Source: Planctomycetota bacterium (lineage in GTDB: Bacteria; Planctomycetota; UBA8742; UBA2392). Taken from it: a DNA stretch of 37,177 nt. Positions 1 through 8,588 of this stretch are shown here, piece by piece. Numbering within the stretch: the stretch's first letter is position 1; each line of letters starts with the position of its first letter. The notes under the pieces were generated by a model, which searched no databases, was not told the DNA's origin, and was given only the letters and a program-made list of their open reading frames with translations. The position numbers and the translations under genes are program-made. The stretch covers positions 1 through 37,177 of the forward strand of contig JABARW010000052.1 of assembly GCA_019186845.1 (NCBI GenBank), read 5' to 3'.

Positions 1-815
1 TCAACGCCGCGCCCTCCATGGTGCTTCCGGCCGCGCCGGCGGCCCCGACTCTGCCTTCGGCGCGGAGGCCCCAGGCGCCCAGGGCGGCTTCGCGCAGCGC
101 CGCCTATCTGGCGGAGGCCCGCAAGGAAGAGCGACGGCCGGTGCTTCCCATCGTGCTGATCGCCATTGTGCTGCCCATGTTCGCGCTCTCCGTCTGGTAC
201 GCGATTTCCACCCAGCAGAAGCTGTACGAAGTCAGCAGCCAACGCTCCAATGAGCCACAGGAAACGGCGCGGCAGCGCCCGCGCGAAGCCCTGACGCCCG
301 AGGAGGCATTGCCCCCCAAGCCCACGCCCCCGGCACAGGAGCAGCCCAAGGCGCCCGCGGAGACGCCTGCGCCGCCGCGCCCCTCGGTGCCCCCGCCGGT
401 GCTGGAAGAACTGGCCTCCATTGAGCGGGAGGCCGCCGCACCCACCATCCGGAAGCTGGAAAGCCGCGACCTGGCCGTTGTGTGGGAGGGGCTGATTGAG
501 GCGGGCTCGAGGCGACTGATAGCCACGCGGCCCTGGGTCAGGGCGCTGCTGCGGGACAGCGACCCCCGTACGGGGGCTCTGGCCTGTCGCGTCAGTTCGC
601 TGCTGGAGGATGACACGGCGCTGGGCGACATCGACAAGCTGGCCGAAACCGACCCTTCGCCGGATGTGCGCGACGCCGCCCACCTGGCACGGGCGCGGCT
701 GCTGGGCAAGGCCACGCGCGAGCTGGCTGACATGAAGCCCGACGAGCTGGAGGCCCTGCGCCGGCAGATTGAAGAAGAAATCAAGCGCCAGAAGGCCGGA
801 GGCAAGCGTGACTGA
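1..815 (+). CDS. Membrane-anchored proline-rich protein (5' end outside window)
   Basis: The reading frame is open from the window edge (codons from base 3), and the first ATG at 18 has no ribosome-binding site, so the true start is probably upstream. From that ATG, residues about 42-65 form one hydrophobic transmembrane segment. A Pro/Ala/Glu-rich linker (about 90-130) follows, then a helical C-terminal half of about 130 residues that could be a HEAT-like or helical-repeat domain, and a Lys/Arg-rich tail. No enzyme motif is visible. Its stop overlaps the start of the next gene by 8 bp, so the two are very likely co-translated. The arrangement (anchor, Pro-rich spacer, helical domain outside the membrane) is common in planctomycete envelope proteins. 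The function is unknown. Confidence 0.7.
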   Translation, partial: NAAPSMVLPAAPAAPTLPSARRPQAPRAASRSAAYLAEARKEERRPVLPIVLIAIVLPMFALSVWYAISTQQKLYEVSSQRSNEPQETARQRPREALTPEEALPPKPTPPAQEQPKAPAETPAPPRPSVPPPVLEELASIEREAAAPTIRKLESRDLAVVWEGLIEAGSRRLIATRPWVRALLRDSDPRTGALACRVSSLLEDDTALGDIDKLAETDPSPDVRDAAHLARARLLGKATRELADMKPDELEALRRQIEEEIKRQKAGGKRD

Positions 816-2439
816 CGGCCAGGGCCAGTTCATGCCGCAGAGGGCCAGGCGCCGCCGCGACTGGCTTTCGCCGCTACTGCTGACGCTCAGCCTGCACCTG
901 ATGTTCTTTACCCTGCTGATCAACCAGCGCCTGCTGCAGATGGCGGGTGAGGTGCGGGGGGCGGGCGAGTATGTGCTCAGCGTCGGCATGGACAAGGGCG
1001 CCGACGACGAAGCCTCCGCCGAAGAGGCCGGCGCGGCGGCGGGAGCACCCGCCGCCCAAAGCGGCCAGCCGCGCAGCGTCAATGATGCCCTGAAGGAAAC
1101 GGCGGCCCCCGTCGTTGCCCGGCGCGAGGCGGCCCCTGAGCCGCGCCCGGATGCCGCGCCGGAGCAGCCCGCCGAGCAACCCGTGCAGGACAAGCGCAGC
1201 CTCGCCGAGCGACTTGCGGGCTCGGTCGATTCCGCGGGCGGCGGCCAGGCGGGCGAAGCAGGCAGCGTGCAGCCCGGCGGCGGCTCACACGGCCTGCGCG
1301 GGCAGGGGAGGCACGGTACGGGCCTCAGGCGCAACGGAGGCTCAGCCCAGACGGAAAACGCCGTCGAGCTGGGGCTGCAATGGCTGGCTTCAGTGCAGGA
1401 CAGCGACGGCCGCTGGGACAGCGACGGCTTCATGGTCCATTACCTCAAGAATCCCACGTTTGACGACAAGATGGCCGAGGGGCCGGGCGGCACGTACCGC
1501 GACATTGGCATCACGGGTCTTTGCCTGCTGGCCTTCACGGGGGCCGGCTACACGGAGGATGACCGGCGCTACGGCCGTGTCGTGAAGGGCGCGCGTGACT
1601 GGCTGCTGCTGCAGCAGCGGCCACAGGACGGGGGCTTTGGCCTCACGGCCGGCTCCGACATGTACGACCATGCCCTGGCCAGCCTTGCCCTGGCGGACCT
1701 CTATCTTTCCAACGGCGACAAGTCCCTGCGCCAGCCCGTGAAGCGCGCCCTGTTGTTCACGTTGTCGCAGCAGGGGCCCGGCGGCGGCTGGGATTACTCG
1801 CAGGGGGCCCGAAAGCCCCGCGCGGAGGAACGCAACGACCTCTCGATCACGGGCTGGTGCGTGCTGGCCCTCGTGGCCGGGCGCGAGGCGGGCTTTGACC
1901 TGCCTGAAGACAGCCTGCGTCTGCTGACGGCCTTCCTGCGCAAGGCCACGCGCGAGGATGGTGAGGGTATCTACGCCGATGCCTCGCCCCGCAGTGGTCA
2001 GGGCGGCCTGGGCATGACGGCGGTGAGCAACGTGTGCCGCCGCCTGCTGGGCGAGCCCGCGGCGTCGCCCATGCAGGACCGGCAACTGACCAAACTGGCC
2101 AGGAACGTGCCGGACTGGTCGCGCGTGAAGGATGCGACGAATAGCTCATTTTACTACTGGTACTATGGCTCGGTGGCGATGCTGCTGGCCCGTGAAGAGC
2201 CCAAGGGCCAGGACCGCTGGCGCGAGTGGAACATCGGGCTCAAGCACGCCCTCCTGAACAACCAGGTCAAGAGCGGGGGACGGCGCGGCAGCTTCGACCC
2301 CCTCGAGTTCTGGGCCCAGCATGGCGGCGGCCGTCTCTATGCCACAGCCATAAACGTGCTGAGCCTGGAAATCTACTACCGGCTGGAGCCGGAGTTCGTG
2401 AAGGCGAAGGCGGCGGAACTGGGTCACTTCTGGAAGTAA
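808..2439 (+). CDS. Prenyltransferase/squalene-cyclase-repeat protein with N-terminal membrane anchor
   Basis: I chose the GTG at 808 because a GGAGG lies at 798-802; an in-frame upstream ATG at 769 lies inside the previous gene. The 543-residue product begins with a basic stretch and one membrane segment (W-L-S-P-L-L-L-T-L-S-L-H-L-M-F-F). A low-complexity Ala/Gly/Glu linker follows to about residue 180. The C-terminal 350 residues form an alpha/alpha toroid with repeated QW-type motifs (GLQWLASVQDSDGRW, LLLQQRPQDGGFG, LSQQGPGGGWDYS). This fold is shared by squalene-hopene cyclases, prenyltransferase beta subunits and complement-like proteins. The DxDD catalytic motif of the cyclases is not evident, so I infer a non-cyclase structural or binding role in the envelope. 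It overlaps the preceding anchored protein. Confidence 0.8.
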   Translation: MTDGQGQFMPQRARRRRDWLSPLLLTLSLHLMFFTLLINQRLLQMAGEVRGAGEYVLSVGMDKGADDEASAEEAGAAAGAPAAQSGQPRSVNDALKETAAPVVARREAAPEPRPDAAPEQPAEQPVQDKRSLAERLAGSVDSAGGGQAGEAGSVQPGGGSHGLRGQGRHGTGLRRNGGSAQTENAVELGLQWLASVQDSDGRWDSDGFMVHYLKNPTFDDKMAEGPGGTYRDIGITGLCLLAFTGAGYTEDDRRYGRVVKGARDWLLLQQRPQDGGFGLTAGSDMYDHALASLALADLYLSNGDKSLRQPVKRALLFTLSQQGPGGGWDYSQGARKPRAEERNDLSITGWCVLALVAGREAGFDLPEDSLRLLTAFLRKATREDGEGIYADASPRSGQGGLGMTAVSNVCRRLLGEPAASPMQDRQLTKLARNVPDWSRVKDATNSSFYYWYYGSVAMLLAREEPKGQDRWREWNIGLKHALLNNQVKSGGRRGSFDPLEFWAQHGGGRLYATAINVLSLEIYYRLEPEFVKAKAAELGHFWK

Positions 2440-2503
2440 GATCGGCCGCCTTTCCACAAGAAACTGTCAAGGCGCGGCGCCCCGCAAAAAAGTCAGCGTT
2501 TTT

Positions 2504-2531
2504 TTGCGTCGCGGGCCCGCGTGTTTACAAT
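2504..2531 (+). promoter_or_regulatory. Putative sigma-70 promoter for the arginine decarboxylase gene
   Basis: TTGCGT at 2504-2509 and TACAAT at 2526-2531 are separated by 16 bp, and lie 58 bp before the start codon at 2589. An A-tract/T-tract hairpin (GCAAAAAA with TTTTTTTGC, about 2484-2507) just upstream may terminate transcription from the preceding gene. Confidence 0.5.
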
Positions 2532-2588
2532 GCCGCGCCGCTGCAAAGGTGCGGCGGTCAACTCACTCATTCATCAAGGACGGCGAGC

Positions 2589-3266
2589 ATGTACCAACTT
2601 GTTCCCACCCGGTGTTTCCTGACCAAGGGCGTGGGTATCTCGAAGGACTACCTGGCGAGCTTCGAAGACGCTCTGCGCGACGCGGGCATTGCGGCGCTGA
2701 ACATCGTCACCATCAGCTCGATCTTCCCTCCGCACTGCAAACTCATCAGCAAGGAGAAGGGCGTCAAGGAGTTGCATGACGGCCAGATCGGCTTTTGCGT
2801 GATGAGCCGCCAGAGCACCAACGAATACCGCCGCATGATCGCCGCCTCGGTGGGTGTGGCCGTCCCCAAGGACCCCACGCGCTTTGGCTACCTGAGCGAG
2901 CTGCACGACTACGGCCAGAACGACGAGCAGTTGGGCGAGAAGGCCGAAGATCTGGCGGCCTCCATGCTGGCGACGGTGCTGGGCGCTCCCTTCGACTCCT
3001 CCAAGGCGTGGAAGGAACGCGAGCAGGAGTGGAAAATCGGCGGGCACATGGTGGCCACGCGCAACATCACCCAGTCCGCGGAGGGGCCCAAGGACGGGCA
3101 CTGGGCCACGGTGATTGCGGCCTGCGTTTTCATCTTCGACAACTGGGGCCTCAGCCCCGAGGACGCGCGCCTGGCGGCCGCCAAGCACCACCCCGGCGGC
3201 CTGTTGCTGCCCGCACCCATCACGAAGCTGGATCGCCCGCGCAAGAAGTCGGAAAACAACGAGTAG
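2589..3266 (+). CDS. Pyruvoyl-dependent arginine decarboxylase
   Basis: This 225-residue protein is of the PvlArgDC family, which converts arginine to agmatine and CO2 using a pyruvoyl group made by self-cleavage. The family signature is clear: N38-I-V-T-I-S-S-I-F-P-P, with cleavage expected between S43 and S44, and the later G-x-x-x-x-A-A-S-V-G and H-D-Y-G segments. The ATG at 2589 is preceded by AAGGA at 2575-2579. The length is somewhat above the archaeal enzymes (about 160-200). The gene lies 82 bp upstream of agmatinase, so together they would run arginine to agmatine to putrescine plus urea. A strong hairpin lies between the two genes. A role in polyamine synthesis is the simplest reading; acid tolerance, as for the chlamydial relative AaxB, is an alternative. 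Confidence 0.92.
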   Translation: MYQLVPTRCFLTKGVGISKDYLASFEDALRDAGIAALNIVTISSIFPPHCKLISKEKGVKELHDGQIGFCVMSRQSTNEYRRMIAASVGVAVPKDPTRFGYLSELHDYGQNDEQLGEKAEDLAASMLATVLGAPFDSSKAWKEREQEWKIGGHMVATRNITQSAEGPKDGHWATVIAACVFIFDNWGLSPEDARLAAAKHHPGGLLLPAPITKLDRPRKKSENNE

Positions 3267-3285
3267 TCGCTGGCATTGTCCGAGG

Positions 3286-3319
3286 CCGGGGCGAGGCTAG
3301 GCCTCGCCCCGGAGATTTT
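3286..3319 (+). terminator. Intrinsic terminator or attenuator hairpin
   Basis: A perfect 12-bp GC-rich stem (3286-3297 with 3301-3312, loop TAG) is followed by AGATTTT. It lies between the arginine decarboxylase and agmatinase genes, so it may reduce rather than abolish read-through, or stabilise the upstream message. Confidence 0.7.
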
Positions 3320-3348
3320 GCAGACCGCCATCCAACAGGATTCGCGAC

Positions 3349-4311
3349 ATGAAGAAGAGCACCCGCAAAGCCGCTTCTCCCAAGGCAAAGGCCAAGGGGC
3401 CCAGCCTCAATGTCAGCTCCCTCGTCGTGCACGGCGAGAACAACTACTTTGCCATCGACCCCAAGCTCGCCACCTTCGAGCGCGCCCGCTTCGTGGTGAT
3501 CCAGGCCCCGTTTGACAAGACCGTCACTTACGGCGGCGGCACCGGCGGCGGTCCCAAGGCCATCTGGAACGCCAGCCAGCAGGTCGAGCTGTTCGACGAG
3601 ATCACCGGCCAGCAGCCCATTCTCGATCACGGCGTCTGCACGCTCAAACCGCTGGATTGCAAGTGCGACGGCGCCGAGATCAACCGCCGCATCCACGAAG
3701 TGGCGCGACAGGTGGTGGAGGCCGGGAAGATTCCGATTCTCGTGGGCGGTGAGCACACCGTGAGCTTTGGTGCGGTCAAAGCCTGCTGGGAAAAGTACCC
3801 CGAGCTTTCGGTGCTGCACATCGACGCCCACAGCGACATGCGCGACGAGTACCACGGCCAGAAGTTCAACCATGCCACGGCGGCGGCGCGCATCAACGAG
3901 CTTTGCCCCATCGTGCAGGCCGGCATCCGCTCGCGTGAAGCCTTCGAGCCCGGCCACCCCGAGCGGCCCGTGCACTGCTATCACGCCTTCCAGTACCGCG
4001 ACAGCGGCCCCTGGCAGGACGAGGCCGTCTCACGCCTGTCGCGCAACGTCTACCTCACCGTGGACGTGGACGGCTTTGACCCCAGCGTGTTCCCCGCGAC
4101 CGGAACACCAGAGCCGGGCGGCCTGAGCTGGTACACGGGCCTGGACCTGATCGGGCGCGCCTGCAAGGCCCGCAACGTTGTGGGCTTTGACATCGTCGAG
4201 GTCGCGCCCGTGAAGGGCTCGCACCAGACGGAGTTTGCGGCCGCGCGGCTCATGGGCCGCATCATCGCCTTCATTGCCGGCTACTGCCTGCAGGGCAAGA
4301 GCGCGGTCTGA
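3349..4311 (+). CDS. speB: Agmatinase / ureohydrolase family protein
   Basis: This 320-residue ureohydrolase has the di-manganese site motifs G-G-E-H-T-V-S (from about residue 133), D159-A-H-S-D-M-R-D-E-Y and D239-V-D-G-F-D-P-S. These residues bind the two Mn ions in arginases and agmatinases. The D-M-R-D-E-Y form and the adjacent arginine decarboxylase favour agmatinase (agmatine to putrescine and urea) over arginase. The N-terminus is a Lys/Ala-rich extension of about 20 residues not typical of the family. The gene is convergent with the minus-strand DUF481 gene, with only 16 bp between the stops. Confidence 0.92.
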   Translation: MKKSTRKAASPKAKAKGPSLNVSSLVVHGENNYFAIDPKLATFERARFVVIQAPFDKTVTYGGGTGGGPKAIWNASQQVELFDEITGQQPILDHGVCTLKPLDCKCDGAEINRRIHEVARQVVEAGKIPILVGGEHTVSFGAVKACWEKYPELSVLHIDAHSDMRDEYHGQKFNHATAAARINELCPIVQAGIRSREAFEPGHPERPVHCYHAFQYRDSGPWQDEAVSRLSRNVYLTVDVDGFDPSVFPATGTPEPGGLSWYTGLDLIGRACKARNVVGFDIVEVAPVKGSHQTEFAAARLMGRIIAFIAGYCLQGKSAV

Positions 4312-4327
4312 CGCCAGGCGGTGCTGC

Positions 4328-5392
4328 TCAGGGTCCCTTGCCGCCCCAGGAAATGCCCAGCACGGCGCTTATGGTCACGTCGTGGTGGAAGCGTTTGGGC
4401 GGCGGCAGGTTGTCGTAGACGTCGCGGAAGCTGATGCCGAGGGTGAAGATTTCAAAGGCGCGGATTTCCAGCAGGGCCTCATACAGCGCCGTGACGTTCT
4501 TGAGTTCCTCGAAGTCGAAGTTGACCTCGGCTTTGAGACGCAGGTGCAGGGCGCGCTTTTCGGCCCAGACGTCAATCTCCGTGCCGGCGCGGGCACCGAA
4601 GAATTCGCGGTCTTCCGCCTTCCGGATCAGGTCTTCCACAGTGTAGGTGGCCGCGACCGAGAGGCTCCAGCTGGCGTCAGCTTCGCGCACGGGAAAGTAG
4701 CTCAGGCCCGTGGCTGTCACGCTGCGGTAATGGAAGCCCGCGAACTCGTTGATAAACAGGTCCTGGCTCAGGTCGCAGGTCATGCGAAACGGCGCCAGGT
4801 AGCGGTAGAAGAGGCCCATGCCGTAGTCACGGCGACGCACCTGATCTTCCTCCAGCTTGCGGTCCTGCAGGATGTTGCCCTCGGCGAAGAGCTTGATTTC
4901 GTTCAGCGGCGTGTTGCGCCGCACATCGAAGCGATAGCCCAACGCGAAGTTCTTGGTGTTGCCGTCCGTGTAGCTGACAAAGGCGCGGCCGCTGACACTC
5001 CAGGTGGCCTCGCCCGCGGGCACCGTTTCGTCGATGCCTTTGACCTCGCTCAGGCGGATCTCCCTTTCGCCACTCTCACCCCGCACAACCAGCAGGCCCT
5101 GGCGCGTCGAGAGCGTGACTTCTTCCTGGCCGCGCACGTCAATGCCCAGACGGATGCGAACCTTGCGTGCCGCACCCAGGGCCAGTTCTTCGATGCGTTC
5201 AACGGGCACCTGCACCGTGCCAAGGTCCGTGGTCTGAAAGTGGACCTTGCCGCCTTCGAGCTTCAGGAACTTGCCGCGCAGGAACTCGCCCGAACCCGTG
5301 CGCAGGGTGTCGGCCTTGGCGCCGTCGCCGGCACGCAGGCCGGGCGCAAGAAGCAGGATCAGCAGGAAAAGCAGGCAGGTCGCGGGCTTCAT
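4328..5392 (-). CDS. DUF481 family outer-membrane barrel protein (copy 1)
   Basis: The start at 5392 gives a standard signal peptide (MKPATCLLFLLILLLAPGLRA) and a 354-residue product; a longer frame upstream lacks one. After the signal comes a small N-terminal beta domain of about 90 residues ([18 protein letters not shown]..., an SH3-like fold seen before DUF481 barrels). A C-terminal barrel of alternating strands follows, ending in a C-terminal aromatic/Gly pattern (S-W-G-G). DUF481 proteins are outer-membrane proteins of unclear function, some salt- or stress-induced. A clear paralog with the same two-part layout lies at 6015-7073, on the other side of mscL. Confidence 0.85.
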   Translation of the reverse strand: MKPATCLLFLLILLLAPGLRAGDGAKADTLRTGSGEFLRGKFLKLEGGKVHFQTTDLGTVQVPVERIEELALGAARKVRIRLGIDVRGQEEVTLSTRQGLLVVRGESGEREIRLSEVKGIDETVPAGEATWSVSGRAFVSYTDGNTKNFALGYRFDVRRNTPLNEIKLFAEGNILQDRKLEEDQVRRRDYGMGLFYRYLAPFRMTCDLSQDLFINEFAGFHYRSVTATGLSYFPVREADASWSLSVAATYTVEDLIRKAEDREFFGARAGTEIDVWAEKRALHLRLKAEVNFDFEELKNVTALYEALLEIRAFEIFTLGISFRDVYDNLPPPKRFHHDVTISAVLGISWGGKGP

Positions 5393-5481
5393 GCGGGCGC
5401 GTGGGGTCGGTGGGGTTTGGAGGTGCGTGGTTAAACGGCCCTTGGCGCGCCGAAGGGCAACGATTTCCCAACTTTTGTTCA

Positions 5482-5515
5482 AGCAAAGAGGCCGGCCCCC
5501 GGGGGGGCCGGCCTT
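5482..5515 (-). terminator. Intrinsic terminator after mscL
   Basis: A GC-only hairpin (GGCCGGCCCC with GGGGCCGGCC, about 5490-5513) lies just beyond the mscL stop. Read on the minus strand it is followed by TCTTTGCTT. Confidence 0.7.
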
Positions 5516-5533
5516 AGTGGCTCTTTGGCGCGT

Positions 5534-5995
5534 TCAGGCCTTGGCCGGCTCGAGCTCGCTGGTGCAGTGCGGGCAGCGCGAGGCCTTGATGGGGATGCTG
5601 GTGAAGCAGCGGGGGCAATCCTTCTTGTCCGGCGCTGCGGGCGGGGGCGCTTTCTTCAGGCGGTTGATCTGCTTGATGGTGATGAAGATGACGAAGGCGA
5701 TGATGGTGAAGTCGATGAGGTTGTTCAGGAACAAGCCGTAGGCCACAACGGGAACCTTGGCGTCCCGCACGGCCTGCAGCGAGCGTTCGGTGTCCGCCAA
5801 GTCCTGCAGGTTCAGATAGAGGTTCGAAAAATCCATCTTGCCGACCAGCATGCCGATGGGCGGCATGATCAGGTCGGACACGGCGGAACTGACGATCTTG
5901 CCAAACGCGGCGCCGATGATGACGCCTACGGCAAGGTCAATGACGTTGCCGCGCAGGGCAAAGTCTTTGAACTCCTTGAGCATGCCCTTGAGCAT
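5534..5995 (-). CDS. mscL: Large-conductance mechanosensitive channel with C-terminal zinc ribbon
   Basis: The first 115 residues are a typical MscL: cytoplasmic N-terminal helix ([20 protein letters not shown]), TM1 with the conserved gate segment ([14 protein letters not shown]), a periplasmic loop and TM2 ([20 protein letters not shown]). The channel opens under membrane tension and vents solutes on osmotic downshock. In place of the usual charged C-terminal bundle, the last 30 residues carry CPRC and CPHC pairs spaced as a zinc ribbon. The start at 5995 has GGAG upstream. It lies between two DUF481 paralogs on the same strand, and an osmotic-stress regulon is a reasonable inference. Confidence 0.95.
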   Translation of the reverse strand: MLKGMLKEFKDFALRGNVIDLAVGVIIGAAFGKIVSSAVSDLIMPPIGMLVGKMDFSNLYLNLQDLADTERSLQAVRDAKVPVVAYGLFLNNLIDFTIIAFVIFITIKQINRLKKAPPPAAPDKKDCPRCFTSIPIKASRCPHCTSELEPAKA

Positions 5996-6014
5996 GGGGG
6001 ATCTCCAATGAGGG

Positions 6015-7073
6015 TTAGTACCAGCGCCCGCCCCAGGAGAATCCCAGGGTGAACAGGAAATTGAAGTCGTGGTGGCGGAAACCCTCAGGCGGGATGTTGT
6101 CCCAGGTGTGACGGAGCAGCATGCCCGCGGTGAAATAGCTGGCGAACTTGTACTCCACGAGCAGCGAGTTGTTCACGACGAGGTTCTTCGTTTCGTCGAA
6201 GTCGAACAGGATTTCGCTGATCAGCTTGATGTGCAGATTATCCTCGAGCTGGAAGGTCTCGAACTCGCCGCGGGCGCGCGCTCCGATGTAGCCGCGGTCT
6301 TCGGCGCCGTTCATCTGGTCTTCATAGGTGTAGGTCAGGTGGGCGCCGACGTGCAGCGTGGTCTTGGGCTGGCGCACGATGAAGTAACCGGGGCCCACGC
6401 CCGTGATGCTGCGCCAGTGGAAGCCCGCCAGCTCGTTGAAGTAGAGGTCTTCCGTGACGTCGATGGTCAGGTTGAAGTCAAAGATGTAGCGGTAGGCGTA
6501 GCCAAAGGCGAAGTCGCGGCGGCGCACCTGGTCTTCATCCAGCAGGCGGTCCTGCAGGTAGTTGCCCTCGCCGTAGAGGATATTCTGGTTGTGCTTGGTC
6601 GTGCGCTTGATGTCAAAGCGGAAACCCATGGAGTAGGTTTCGGTGTTGCCCTCGGTCCAGCCGAAGAAGAAGCGCGCGCTAACGTCCCACTGAGGCCGCT
6701 CATCGGGCACCGCTTCGTTGATACCCTTGAACTTGGAAAGGTCGATCTCGCGCTCGCCTGAGGCATCCTTGAGCACCAGCTTTCCTTCACGCGAGGAGAG
6801 CGTGCCGCTTTCCTGGCGCTGGACGTCATCGCCCGTGCGCCACTTCACCTCGCGCGCCGAGGCCAGGCTGATCTCCTTGATGTCCGCGGGGGCCACCTGC
6901 ACCGTGCCCACCTTGGCGGCTTCGAAGTGGACCTTGCCGCCTTCCAGCTTGACGAACTTGCCAATGAGGACGTCTCCGCCCGTGGTGATCAGCTTGTCTG
7001 CGTCCTGGGCCCCCAGCGCGCCGGCGCAAAGCGCCAGCAGGGCCGACAGCATCACTGTCGCCAGACTCTTCAT
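6015..7073 (-). CDS. DUF481 family outer-membrane barrel protein (copy 2)
   Basis: This 352-residue paralog of the gene at 4328-5392 has a signal peptide ([23 protein letters not shown]), an N-terminal beta domain with the shared [13 protein letters not shown] motif, then a DUF481 barrel ([11 protein letters not shown] onward) ending in G-F-S-W-G-G-R-W-Y. Shared landmarks with copy 1 include [15 protein letters not shown] and N-E-x-A-G-F-H-x-R-S. It ends 19 bp before the mscL start, so it is probably the first gene of an operon with mscL. The gene pair looks like a local duplication that ended up around mscL. Confidence 0.87.
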   Translation of the reverse strand: MKSLATVMLSALLALCAGALGAQDADKLITTGGDVLIGKFVKLEGGKVHFEAAKVGTVQVAPADIKEISLASAREVKWRTGDDVQRQESGTLSSREGKLVLKDASGEREIDLSKFKGINEAVPDERPQWDVSARFFFGWTEGNTETYSMGFRFDIKRTTKHNQNILYGEGNYLQDRLLDEDQVRRRDFAFGYAYRYIFDFNLTIDVTEDLYFNELAGFHWRSITGVGPGYFIVRQPKTTLHVGAHLTYTYEDQMNGAEDRGYIGARARGEFETFQLEDNLHIKLISEILFDFDETKNLVVNNSLLVEYKFASYFTAGMLLRHTWDNIPPEGFRHHDFNFLFTLGFSWGGRWY

Positions 7074-7148
7074 GCTCTCTCCTTACAAGGTCCCGCCCCC
7101 GAATCGGGCGCGAAGGTTAGGGAGCGAACTATCCTAGTTCAACCCAAA

Positions 7149-7997
7149 TCACCAAGCCAAAGCAGGTTGCAGTCGCGCCAGTGCGCCTGGAATGCGCGCG
7201 CCGTACCAGGCAAGGTCCTGGCCGCTGCATGGGCGCAGGCGCGAGTGCCGTACGGCACCCATGGCCGCAAAGTGCTCCTGCCACCAAATCAGGTCCGGCT
7301 CCGAAAAACTGTAGGGCTCGTCTGGGAAGAGCAGGATGTCGGGGTTGGCGGCAGCAACCTCGCCGGGTTCGACGGCGAAATATCGCTGAGCATGGGTCTT
7401 GTACAGGTGCTCGCCGCCCAAGGTCTCAATCATGTCGCCCATGAAAGTGCGCGAGCCCACCACCATCCACGGATCTTTCCAGATGAAGGCCACGACGCGC
7501 GGCCGCACGCTCTTTCGGGGCGTCAACCTCAGCGCGTTCTGCGCCTCGAGGTCCGCCAGCCGCGCATTGACGTCGGACAGGACCTGCACGCCCCTGCGCA
7601 CGATGGCGTCGGCTGCCTCTTCGGCCGCAAGCATCTGGCCCAGACGGCTGACAGTTTCCAGCCCCTCGGTCACCGTGACGGGCTCCTCGACGTACACCGG
7701 GATGCCGCGCGCGCGCAGGGCCTCGATGTCGGGTTTGCGGTTCTCCTCGCGATTGGCAAGCACGAGGTCCGGGCGCAGGGCTTGAATGCGTTCGAGGTCG
7801 GGATCCTTGGTGCCGCCGACGCGCTCGATGGCACGGACATCAGGGTCGGGGGAGATGCAATAGCGGGTGCGGCCCACAAGCGATGCCCCCGCGCCGATGG
7901 CAAACAGTGTCTCGGTCACGCTGGGCACAAGGCTGATGACCCGCTTCGGCGGCGCGGCGAGCTCGATGACCTGGCCGGTGACGTCGGCAAAACGCAT
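7149..7997 (-). CDS. Helical-backbone metal receptor (BtuF/TroA-like) protein without signal peptide
   Basis: This 282-residue protein has the class III periplasmic-binding-protein layout: an N-terminal lobe (R-V-I-S-L-V-P-S-V-T-E-T-L-F-A-I-G at about 19-35, typical of BtuF-type proteins), a long connecting helix, and a C-terminal lobe (W-K-D-P-W-M-V-V-G and onward). The family binds cobalamin, siderophores or metals for ABC import. No signal peptide or lipobox is visible in the frame, and no ABC permease or ATPase is adjacent. It may therefore be a cytoplasmic orphan binding protein, or the annotated start may not reflect an export signal further upstream. Confidence 0.85.
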   Translation of the reverse strand: MRFADVTGQVIELAAPPKRVISLVPSVTETLFAIGAGASLVGRTRYCISPDPDVRAIERVGGTKDPDLERIQALRPDLVLANREENRKPDIEALRARGIPVYVEEPVTVTEGLETVSRLGQMLAAEEAADAIVRRGVQVLSDVNARLADLEAQNALRLTPRKSVRPRVVAFIWKDPWMVVGSRTFMGDMIETLGGEHLYKTHAQRYFAVEPGEVAAANPDILLFPDEPYSFSEPDLIWWQEHFAAMGAVRHSRLRPCSGQDLAWYGARIPGALARLQPALAW

Positions 7998-8011
7998 GGG
8001 CCCTCTTGGCA

Positions 8012-8147
8012 GGCCGCTGAAGAGCCGAGATTGCGACTCTTCCAGCCCCGGGCCAAGGCCGCAGTGGCGGCCAAAGCCTGTGATGAAACCGGCCCGTGCA
8101 GCCGCGCAGGCCGGGCAGGCTGCTGAACTGGATTCTTTCCGCAGTCT
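8012..8147 (+). repeat. Dispersed repeat, copy A
   Basis: About 136 bp aligns with the reverse complement of 11509-11648, and its centre aligns with the reverse complement of 14182-14241. The shared 27-bp core is at 8073-8099 (AAAGCCTG, then seven variable bases, ending CGGCCCGTGC). An imperfect inverted repeat around GAAGAG and CTCTTC lies at the left end. The copy sits between the cytochrome c stop and the metal-receptor start. Confidence 0.7.
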
Positions 8148-8187
8148 GTCAGGCCGCGAGTGTAGCTCGTTTGGGCGCGGGCAGAAG

Positions 8188-8568
8188 TCAGGGCTGGGCG
8201 GCCGCCCATTGCAGGTAGGCCGTGACCTTCTCGCGGTCGGCAGGCCTCAACCCGCTGCGCGGGCCGTAGCGCTTGACGTAGCGCGGCCACTCGTGGGGTG
8301 CGAACTCCTTGGGGGCGTAGAGTTCGTGGCAGGTGCCGCACTTGCGATTGTAAAGGCTGCGCCCTTCTTCGTATTCGGGCGACAGGGCCGCGGGCTCCAA
8401 AGCGGGGGCCGGCTGGGCGGAGGCAGGTTCGACGTTCGCTTTGGTCTGGCCCGTGGCCGAGCAGGCGGCGGTGAAGCCGAACAGGCAGAGGAGAAGCAGG
8501 GACGCCACGAAAGTCCAGACGCGCGGCTGGTGGGGGAGAGAGAGGCCCACGTTCGAGGTTGGTTTCAT
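8188..8568 (-). CDS. Single-haem cytochrome c lipoprotein
   Basis: The start at 8568 gives a long signal sequence ending in a lipobox (F-T-A-A-C36). The mature protein of about 90 residues has an unstructured Pro/Ala spacer, then one haem c motif, C77-G-T-C-H81, followed by the helix pattern of small c-type cytochromes. No Met follows the haem motif, so the second axial ligand is probably not the usual Met; H92 in A-P-H-E-W is a candidate. It is likely anchored to a periplasmic face and serves in electron transfer. It ends a two-gene unit with the porin-like gene at 8589-9863, with 20 bp between them. Confidence 0.85.
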   Translation of the reverse strand: MKPTSNVGLSLPHQPRVWTFVASLLLLCLFGFTAACSATGQTKANVEPASAQPAPALEPAALSPEYEEGRSLYNRKCGTCHELYAPKEFAPHEWPRYVKRYGPRSGLRPADREKVTAYLQWAAAQP

Positions 8569-8588
8569 GGCGTCCCCGCGGTTTGGTG

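Noticed and set aside
7149..7997. Vitamin B12 uptake locus around the BtuF-like gene.
   Set aside because: No cobalamin riboswitch, TonB receptor or ABC genes are visible nearby, and the protein lacks a signal peptide.
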